A stretch of 64,000 bases of DNA from positions 1 through 64,000 of the forward strand of contig VGVB01000004.1 in NCBI GenBank assembly GCA_016882265.1. The letters run 5' to 3'. The translations under genes were made by a program, and so were the position numbers. The notes beneath the pieces were generated by a model. It had not been told where the DNA came from, ran no database searches, and worked only from the letters and a program-made list of their open reading frames with translations. Position 1 is the stretch's first letter, and each line of letters starts with the position of its first letter. Shown piece after piece: positions 63,278 through 64,000 of the stretch. Origin of the DNA: Gammaproteobacteria bacterium (GTDB lineage: Bacteria; Pseudomonadota; Gammaproteobacteria; Steroidobacterales; Steroidobacteraceae).

Positions 63278-64000
63278 TCAGTCCGCCGGTTGCTCGCTCC
63301 GCAGCCAGCGGCCGTACCAGTCGAGGTGCCGCTGCAGCCGGTCGCGCAGGTAGCTTGGCACGGTCAGCGAATGATGTTGGTCCGGGTAGATGACAAGCTG
63401 CGTCGGTACGCCGCGTGAGCGCAGCGCCTGGTACATCTGCTCGCTGCCGAGGCAGGGCACATTGTCGTCCGCGCCGGCGCAGTAGAAGATCGTCGGCGTC
63501 GTGATCCGGCCGGCTTCGAGGAACGGGAAGCTGAGCCGCTCCCAGGTGGCGCGCGCCGCCCACGGCGGGCCGAGTTCCAGCTCGTATTCGCGCACGTACA
63601 TGTCGCGGCCGTACAGGCCGAGGAAGTTGCCGGCGCCGGCGCCGGCGAGGGCCGCGCGGAAGCGCGAATCACGGGCGATCACGTAGTCGGTGAGGATGCC
63701 GCCGTAGCTGTAGCCGCCGACGCCGAGCCGGGCCGGATCGGCGACGCCGAGCGCGACGGCGTGATCGACCGCGGCCAGCACGTCGGCGACATCGACGTTG
63801 CCCCAGTCGGCATAGATCGCGCGTGCGAACTCGAAACCGCGCCCGGAACTGCCGCGCGGATTGGCGGCGACCACGGCGTAGCCCTGCGCGGCGTACACCT
63901 GCCAGTCGGCCATGAACTCGTGGCTGAACTGGTACACGGGGCCGCCGTGCAGGCGCAGGATGGTCGGGTAGCGCTGGCCGGGCTGGTAGTCGAGTGGCCG
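63278..64000 (-). CDS. S9-family serine peptidase (DPP4/acylaminoacyl type), C-terminal part
   Basis: The window ends inside this gene; 240 residues of the catalytic alpha/beta-hydrolase domain are visible. Seen are LRLHGGPVYQF, VVAANPRGSSGRGFEFARAIYADWG, the nucleophile GGYSYGG, the Asp in GADDNVPC and the His in DQHHSL, so the triad is complete. The missing N-terminal part should be a beta-propeller. Relatives remove dipeptides or acylated residues from peptides, which would fit the other peptidases in this region. Confidence 0.9.
   Translation of the reverse strand, partial: RPLDYQPGQRYPTILRLHGGPVYQFSHEFMADWQVYAAQGYAVVAANPRGSSGRGFEFARAIYADWGNVDVADVLAAVDHAVALGVADPARLGVGGYSYGGILTDYVIARDSRFRAALAGAGAGNFLGLYGRDMYVREYELELGPPWAARATWERLSFPFLEAGRITTPTIFYCAGADDNVPCLGSEQMYQALRSRGVPTQLVIYPDQHHSLTVPSYLRDRLQRHLDWYGRWLRSEQPAD

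Overview
This is a high-GC chromosomal window (about two thirds G+C by eye). The gene order is that of a Gammaproteobacterium near the replication origin: trkAH, tatABC, envC/rhodanese-grxC-secB-gpsA, glnA-ntrBC, glyQS, and gyrB-recF-dnaN-dnaA / rpmH-rnpA-yidD-yidC-mnmE. A large TonB-dependent receptor, several exported peptidases and two c-di-GMP genes suggest a free-living aerobic heterotroph of the Xanthomonadales/Nevskiales/Steroidobacter type. I cannot fix the order from sequence alone. I saw no tRNA, rRNA, CRISPR array or insertion sequence.

Layout. 1-6154: end of uvrD, K+ uptake (trkA, trkH), and a TRAP transporter (dctQ, dctM, convergent dctP). 6233-9265: an MFS transporter overlapping dtd, then tatABC. 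9318-14876: a peptide and metabolite transport block (POT, OPT, two EamA exporters) holding the remnant of an ACE-like M2 peptidyl-dipeptidase. 14908-21204 (minus strand): envC, a GAF-GGDEF-EAL protein, a diguanylate cyclase, an exported amidohydrolase and a holin-IV-like membrane protein, read in that order. 21295-24666: rhodanese, grxC, secB, gpsA and a class-1B-like pyrD. 24667-25709: a frameshifted mscS. 25992-30603: ntrC, ntrB, a DUF4124 gene and glnA, with a sigma-54 promoter and an NtrC site. 30836-35401: rluF, glyQ, glyS, plsC. 35420-42756: gyrB, recF, dnaN, dnaA and the divergent rpmH, rnpA, yidD. 42756-46790: yidC, glk, mnmE.

The accessory part is 47035-64000. A minus-strand unit (amidohydrolase, APC permease, TPR-sulfotransferase, TonB-dependent receptor) is held together by 4-nt stop/start overlaps. 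It diverges from a single reading frame that joins an S58 (DmpA/P1) aminopeptidase to an S9A prolyl oligopeptidase. Together they look like a system for importing and breaking down an unusual peptide. Downstream are a stop-interrupted small membrane protein, an enoyl-CoA hydratase, an orphan TRAP binding protein, a 5'-truncated molybdopterin dehydrogenase, a nucleotidyltransferase with a small overlapping partner, a secreted CARDB protein and the end of an S9 peptidase.

Gene decay stands out: the M2 peptidase, mscS, the small coiled-coil protein and the molybdopterin subunit all look broken. Three repeat signals also stand out: a 22-bp exact repeat shared by tatB and the dnaA-rpmH gap (where it is one arm of a long inverted repeat), a 20-bp palindromic repeat at two gene ends, and a 15-bp inverted repeat upstream of pyrD.
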